From Bilabrum cf. latius (lineage: Eukaryota; Bigyra: Bicosoecida; Bigyra; Bicosoecida): 64,000 bases of DNA. The notes under the pieces were generated by a model. That model was not told the DNA's origin. It saw nothing but the letters and a program-made list of their open reading frames with translations, and did no database searches. The translations under genes and the position numbers were made by a program. Location: assembly GCA_965178125.1 (NCBI GenBank), contig OZ237769.1, positions 124,001 through 188,000 of the forward strand, given 5' to 3'. Below are positions 58,846 to 64,000 of this stretch, in pieces (the first letter of the stretch is position 1; each line of letters opens with the position of its first letter).

Positions 58846-61800
58846 TCCCGCACCGACAGCAGCGCCGCGCACTCCTCCCGCAGCCTGTCCACCGCCCGCT
58901 CCCTCAGCAGCCACTCCCTACGGGCCACCCCATCCCACACGCATGCCTCCCCGCGAGAGGCCTCCGGACCGCCCCCCGACACCACTCGAGGCACCGGCGC
59001 GCGCCCCACCACTCCGAACGAAACAGACCCCCGGCTGTCACGCGCACATGCCACCAGCTGACGCATCACGAACGACTCCGCTGAGTCCCCCGAGTCGGCA
59101 GCGCCCACCGACCGAACGACCGGGTCGTCCGCCCCCGCCCCCGATGCAGCCCCTCCAGCCCCCCCACCTTTCCCACCACTCCCGCCACTGCTACTGGCAC
59201 GGCCGCTGCCCCCGCTTGCCGCACACGCCCTCAGCCCCGCCTCCCCCCCTGGCCCGAACAGCATGGCCCTCAGCGCCATGATCGCACGGCCAGGCTCCAG
59301 CCGAAGCTCAGGGATGGGCTGCTGCAGGCCGCGGAGCACCGCCTCCAGCCACGGACCCGCTTGTTCCCTGGCGCTCGGTAGCTTGGCGGGGTCGTACAGC
59401 CCCCCGCAGTTTGGAAGCACCGCCGTCGGGTCCAACAGCTGCCACACCACCCGCCCCGCCGCCCACGCGTCCGCCGACTCGTACGCCTGAGCCAGCCTCT
59501 CCAGCTCCTCCCCCTCCGAATCAGTAGTCAGCTCGCCCCGCTGCATGAGAGTCAGCTCAGGCGCCCTCGTCACACCCGCCCCGTGCTCCCCCAAGTCCTC
59601 CGTCGAGAAGGCCACGTGCACCGACCCGGCCCCCGCACCCTCGAACACAGGGGCACCGGAAGCAGCAGCAGCAGCAGCAGTGGATGCAGTCCCAACGCTC
59701 GCCCGGCCTGAGCGCCCCCGCAGCACTGCCAGCAGATCTCCGCTGCCTCTCCCACTGCCGCTGCCACTGCCCGGGCCTGCTGCTTCACTTTCTCCGCCCC
59801 CGCTGCTGCTGCCAGCCGCCCCCGTGCCCTGCGACACATCCTCTGCCATCCGGCGCCTGTTGGCCTGGAACTCGCGGTCCAGCTCAGACGCCACCCCGCG
59901 CTTGAACAGCAGCCGCCCGCTCCCGAAGTCACCCAGCACGATCCGCCCGTCCTCTGCAAGGAACAAGTTATCATCCTTCACGTCCCGATGCACCGCCCCC
60001 CTTCGCAGCATGTGCTGCGTGGCCTCCAGCGCGCCCAGCAGCCACAGCGCCGCCTCCCGCCGACCCGTGCACGCCTTCGTCTTCACGGCGGAATGGAGAC
60101 TCGTGGGGTACCGCGGCATGACGATCCACGTGGTGCGCCGGGCCACCACGCCCAGGTCCATCAAGCCCCGACCCACCCAGGGAACTGTCAGAGCCGCAGA
60201 CCCGAAGAACGAGTGCAGCACCGGCACGATGTGCGGACATGCCGTCCCCAGCACCCGAGGCACCCTCCACTCTTCCCTGTGCTTCTGGATGACGTCCTTG
60301 GACTAGTACCGCGATGCGTCGGCGAACGGCAGCATCCCCTTCACCGCCAGCTCCCTTCCCTCCGTGGTCCGCACCGCAAACACGAATCCGTTCACCCCCT
60401 GTCCATCCCCCTCTTTGCCTCGTGGCAGGTTCAGCGGGGGGATGCGTCCCCGTTCTTCCTCGGGCGCGCCCTCTGCACCCGTGGCGATCCTCTTCACCGC
60501 ACCCACCTCCACCACCCGCGCCCCGCCGGCAGCCAGCACCTCCAGCTCCTCCGGACCCGGCACGCTCCCCAGATCGATCGTGGTGACACCGCCTGCAGCC
60601 AGGTACTGCAGGCGACCATCCGCATGCCGCATCCAGTCACTGTCTGCTAGCAGCGACGCAGGCAGCATCATTGACGACAATGACGACGACTCGGACGGCC
60701 CCTGACCCAGTCTCCGCAGTCGAGTCGCCGCGATTGCACTGACCCCCGCGGCCCCTCCCCATGCCTCAAGCAGGGCCCGAGCAGGACCAAACCACCCAGC
60801 CATCGCAGAGACCGACAGCATCGCGCCGGGGTCGGAAGGGGCAGGGGCTCCCATGGCCAGCAGCGCACGCACCGTGCCCAGCGAGGCAGCGCCCAGCATG
60901 TCCTCGCCCAGCGCCCTCACCAGCGGAGACATCGTGGCATCCAGGCCAGCGATCGCACCCCGCACCCCCTCGTCCTCCACCAGCGCCGCCAGCGCATCGC
61001 CCGCCTCCTTCACGCGGAAGTCCAGCGCCAGCCGACCCAGCCACCGAGGCGCCCCCGCCCGCACCAGCACCCGCCGAGCATCCCCCGAGGCCTTCCTGGC
61101 GATGGCCCCCACCCACGCGCACGAGGCAGCCGCCGCCTCGGTTCGATCTGATCCGTCGCCCCCGACCACACTGGCGCGCTGCATTGCCCGCACGGCCATC
61201 GTGACCAGCTCCCTGTCCTCTGGATCGTCCGACTCACCGAGCCCCAGTGCCACCGCGGCACGGCATGCTCCTGGGCCCGGAGCTGCAGCCCTGAGGTGCC
61301 ACCGGACCGAGTCGATGACACCCTCCGCCGGGATTGCGATGTCCATGGCTTCCTGGTCCGTGTCAGTGGCAGCGATGCAGTCTGCCAGGGCCTCGCACGC
61401 AGCATCCGCGGCCGCGAAATCGTGTGGGGATGCGTCAGCCAGAACCTCGAGACTCGCACGGACCGAGCCTCTGCAGACGGTGCGGATCGCATCGAGAGCA
61501 TCTTCTGCAGTGCTTGCGGTTGCAGCCTCCCTCCGTCGCTGCATGATATGCTGTAATGTGGGTTTGGTCTATGAAGACGGCACAGGCTCGCAGCGTCCCT
61601 CGAGTGCTTGCCGCACCTTCTCCCGCCATACCTCAACCACCTTGGTGCTTTCGAGATTCAGCTCCCGAAGCGCCCCGTTGGTCTTGAGCGCCTCCGCCAG
61701 GCCGCACGCCCCCTCGTCCCCCACCTGGGTGCTACCGAGATGCAGCACCCGAAGCGCCCCGTTGGTCTTGAGCGCCTCCGCCAGGCCGCACGCCCCCTCG

Positions 61801-63308
61801 TCCCCTACCTTGGTGCCATTGAGAAACAGTACCCGAAGCGTCCCGTTGGTCTTGAACGCCTCCGCCAGGCCGCACGCCACATCGTCCCCTACCTTGGTGC
61901 CATTGAGAAACAGTACCCGAAGCGCCCCGTTGGTCTTGAGCGCCTCCGCCAGGCCGCACGCCCCCTCGTCCCCCACCTTGGAGTCACCGAGATGCATCTC
62001 CCGAAGCGCCCCGTTGGTCTTGAGCGCCTCCGCCAGGCCGCACGCCCCCTCGTCCCCTACCTTGGTGCCATTGAGAAACAGTACCCGAAGCGCCCCGTTG
62101 GTCTTGAGCGCCTCCGCCAGGTCGCACGCCCCCTCGTCCCCCACCTGGGTGCTACCGAGATGCATCTCCCGAAGCGCCCCGTTGGTCTTGAGCGCCTCCG
62201 CCAGGCCGCACGCCCCATTGTCCCCCACCTGGGTGCCATTGAGATCCAGCACCCGAAGCGTCCCGTTGGTCTTGAGTGCCTCCGCCAGGCCGCACGCGCC
62301 TTCGTCCCCCACCTGGGTGCGACCGAGATCCAGCTCCCGAAGCGCCCCGTTGGTCTTGAGCGCCTCCGCCAGGCCGCACGCCCCATTGTCCCCCACATTA
62401 GTGCCATTGAGAAACAGTACCCGAAGCGTCCCGTTGGTCTTGAGCGCCTCCGCCAGGTCGCACGCCCCCTCGTCCCCCACCTTGGAGTCACCGAAATGCA
62501 TCTCCCGAAGCGCCCCGTTGGTCTTGAGCGCCTCCGCCAGGCCGCACGCCCCCTCGTCCCCCACCTGGGTGCCATTGAGATCCAGCACCCGAAGCGTCCC
62601 GTTGGTCTTGAGCGCCTCCGCCAGGCCGCACGCCCCCTCGTCCCCCACAATGGTACCACTGAGATCCAGCTCCCGAAGCGCCCCGTTGGTCTTGAGCGCC
62701 TCCGCCAGGCCGCACGCCCCATTGTCCCCCACATTAGTGCCATTGAGAAACAGTACCCGAAGCGTCCCGTTGGTCTTGAGCGCCTCCGCCAGGTCGCACG
62801 CCACATCGTCCCCCACATTGGTGTAATACAGATGCAGCTGCCGAAGCGCCCCGTTGGTCTTGAGCGCCTCCGCCAGGCCGCACGCACCCTCGTCCCCCAC
62901 CTGGGTGCCAAAGAGAGTCAGCACCCGAAGCGCCCCGTTGGTCTTGAGCGCCTCCGCCAGACCGCACGCCCCCTCGTCACCCACCGTGGTGTAATTGAGA
63001 CTCAGCTTCCGAAGCGCCCTGTTGGTCTTGAGCGCCTCCGCCAAAGCTAATACGCCCCGATCACTAACGGATCCAGAGCAAGACAGTGTAGCGCAAGTCG
63101 TGTTGTCGGCAAGCAACTCTGCCACAGCTATGGCTTTATCATCGGATACAATGTTCACTTCATTTGTCCCGCTCAGAAGATGGTGGCAAGCCTGCAGAAG
63201 TGCAGAGGGCGGTGAACGGCATAGGATGGAGCCACTCAATGGACGCAGCGGATGCGTTCGGTTGGTACACCCATGACTCACATTTTGGTCTCGCCCCCTT
63301 CCCGACAT
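58824..63308 (-). CDS. LRR - armadillo-like - protein kinase (1,494 residues)
   Basis: One frame from ATG 63308 to TGA 58824, joined across two TAGs (61569 and 60303). Residues 82-557 are 17 leucine-rich repeats of 28 residues of the ribonuclease-inhibitor/NLR type (GDEGACGLAEALKTNGALRELDLSGT). Residues 590-960 are helical Ala-rich repeats, armadillo/HEAT-like by eye. The kinase follows: Gly-rich loop GDGQGVNGFVF, ATP-binding Lys near 990 (ELAVKGM), catalytic HRDVKDDN with Asp near 1109, and DFG Asp near 1127. All core catalytic residues are present, so it should be active, probably Ser/Thr-specific given HRDVKxxN. There is no signal peptide or clear membrane segment, so a cytosolic receptor-like kinase is inferred. 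The second TAG falls between the ATP-binding Lys and the catalytic loop, so TAG must be read for a working enzyme. Confidence 0.88.
61638..63065 (-). repeat. LRR-coding array, 17 units of 84 bp
   Basis: Seventeen head-to-tail 84-base units encode 28-residue LRRs. The helical part (GLAEALKTNG) is nearly identical at the DNA level, while the solvent-facing strand positions (for example HLGSTQV, FLNGTKV, DLSGTIV) vary. The outermost unit (SDRGVLALAEALKTNRALRK) is the most diverged. Confidence 0.97.
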
Positions 63309-63673
63309 GTAGCTAATGATACAGAAACGGGTAGTCGAATGGTGCTGCAGAATCTGATCGTAGGCATATGCAGTTTAAAGTAGCGAACGAACGAACGAAC
63401 GAATCTTGATTTTCGAGCAATCATCACACTCAGAATGATCCTAACACCTAACAAATATCAGATGATGAAACCATTCCTTTGGCCATGCCCACCCAGAAGG
63501 CAAAAACAAAAGAAAATCCTTTGTAGCCCGTGTGCGCGATCCGGGGATCCGGAGTCCGGATGGAAGCTTCGAGTGGCCGAACACAGCTGCACTGCACTCC
63601 GGTTCCGCTAGTCGCCGCCACCTCATTCATCCCATTGCAGTCCCACACCCCTCTGCAATCCCACTTCCCCCTA
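63309..63673. other. Upstream region of the LRR-kinase with CGAA microsatellite
   Basis: This AT-richer stretch is expected to hold the LRR-kinase promoter. Five CGAA units lie at 63384-63403. Short open frames on both strands have no recognisable content. Confidence 0.5.
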
Positions 63674-64000
63674 TCACTCTCTTCCCCATCTGCGTCTCCT
63701 TACTCGATCTGGCACAGAGGTTCCAGGTGTCTACAGCGCTAGTGGATTTGGGCGGGGGCCACGTGCTGGCGCAGTTCCGCTGCGCCCGCCGCCTAGTTCC
63801 GCACATGCTCCGCTCGTGGGGTAACCCCGCGGAGCCGCTCGGAACAAAGGTGCACGTAACCCCGCTGGGACCCCCCGGGGTCGCTTGCGCCCCCGGATAG
63901 CCCCATCGCCGCAGGCCCGACCTAGGGCGGCATCTGTAGCACTAGTAATACTCTGTACCTGAGCAGGTGACACCTTCTGGATCCTCCTCCATCCGCCGCA
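63674..64000 (-). CDS. Possible C-terminal end of a gene entering from the right (weak)
   Basis: A minus-strand frame is open from the right edge to TGA 63674 if the TAG at 63731 is sense. It would encode about 108 residues, Arg-, Gly- and Pro-rich, with KVSPAQVQSITSATDAA near the edge. No family is recognised. A plus-strand frame over the same bases is nearly as long, so strand and coding status are uncertain. Confidence 0.2.

Larger units (their letters stand above)
1..64000. other. Variant nuclear genetic code: TAG reads as glutamine; TGA and TAA are stops
   Basis: Seen: every long gene here is interrupted only by TAG, and the flanking open segments keep one reading frame for up to 17.5 kb. 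I read the stretches between open segments in the 648-12326, 24081-41579 and 42134-48160 genes codon by codon and found no in-frame TAA or TGA in the stretches read. Genes end at TGA (395, 648, 12977, 14320, 17482, 20906, 23810, 24081, 55268, 58475, 58824) or TAA (48158, 48886), never at TAG. Tandem paralogues pair TAG with CAA at 52556/55703 and 53528/56699 and with CAG at 54881/58082. Known: UAG-only reassignment to Gln exists in a few protists. Inference: a suppressor tRNA-Gln(CUA) and a release factor with reduced UAG recognition should exist elsewhere in the genome. All CDS calls below use this code. Confidence 0.93.

Noticed and set aside
60853-63050. Long plus-strand open frames (657 and 480 residues) with regular repeats
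   Set aside because: They are mirror images of the LRR array and kinase middle on the minus strand. The repeats they show are the complement of the LRR units.
61638-63065. CRISPR array
   Set aside because: The regular 84-base periodicity is a coding LRR array with no unique spacers and no cas genes nearby.
63532-63900. 122-residue plus-strand open frame
   Set aside because: It has no recognisable content, overlaps an equally plausible minus-strand frame and lies in GC-rich sequence where open frames arise by chance.
1-64000. TAG-broken genes as pseudogenes
   Set aside because: Pseudogenes would also collect TAA, TGA and indels. Here the breaks are almost only TAG, over many unrelated genes, with conserved motifs preserved on both sides.
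1-64000. TAG as leucine, tyrosine or pyrrolysine
   Set aside because: Paralogue alignments give CAA twice and CAG once opposite TAG and no leucine codon. Tyr codons appear opposite TAG twice but in poorly conserved stretches. Pyrrolysine is not expected at dozens of sites in unrelated eukaryotic genes.
1-64000. The code-6 type reassignment in which TAA is also Gln
   Set aside because: TAA ends two genes (48158 and 48886) and was not found inside the stretches of the large frames that I read, apart from the single case at 51442.

Overview
This window is a GC-rich, gene-dense and apparently almost intron-free piece of a eukaryotic nuclear genome, most likely from a microbial eukaryote. The eukaryotic signs are a SART1/SNU66 tri-snRNP splicing factor, a polycystin-type REJ-GPS membrane protein, an LRR-kinase, and giant hybrid histidine kinases with long low-complexity inserts. 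I cannot place the lineage from sequence alone.

The main result is that UAG is not a stop here; it reads as glutamine, while UGA and UAA terminate. Under the standard code most genes appear shattered into dozens of fragments. With TAG read as sense the fragments join, always in the same frame, into single open frames of 3,892, 5,832, 2,008 and 1,494 codons and others, and each recognisable protein ends at TGA or TAA. Two tandem paralogues (52.4-55.3 kb and 55.6-58.5 kb) show the meaning directly: at aligned positions one copy has TAG where the other has CAA or CAG. This resembles the UAG-only reassignments known in a few protists (for example Blepharisma code 15, Iotanema, some phyllopharyngean ciliates).

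Layout: 2-397 (+) is the 3' end of a second hybrid histidine kinase, tail to tail with a near-identical copy. 648-12326 (-) is a 3,892-residue hybrid histidine kinase. 12977-14179 (-) is a sialidase. 14320-17313 (-) is a lectin-fold-like unknown. 17482-20661 (-) is SART1. 20906-22303 (-) is a histidinol-phosphate aminotransferase with a C-terminal membrane segment. 22453-23812 (+) is a J-domain membrane protein with one frame break. 24081-41579 (-) is a 5,832-residue REJ/GPS polycystin-like protein. 42134-48160 (+) is an ankyrin-like, low-complexity protein. 48886-51678 (-) is a membrane-anchored protein with a phage tail-collar domain and one in-frame TAA. 51893-52105 is a degraded copy of part of the 42-48 kb gene. 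52400-55270 and 55556-58477 (+) are tandem ankyrin-repeat paralogues. 58824-63308 (-) is a 1,494-residue LRR-ARM-like-protein kinase.

The genes do not form one pathway. Themes are signalling (two-component kinase, LRR-kinase, GPS receptor), surface or glycan recognition (sialidase, lectin-like, REJ, collar) and housekeeping (SART1, HisC). Local duplication is conspicuous: an inverted duplication at the left edge, a tandem gene pair, a nearly identical 17-unit LRR array, and several short tandem duplications. The two places where TAG reassignment alone does not restore a frame (near 22.9 kb and 51.44 kb) could each be healed by a very short GT-AG intron, which is only a hypothesis.
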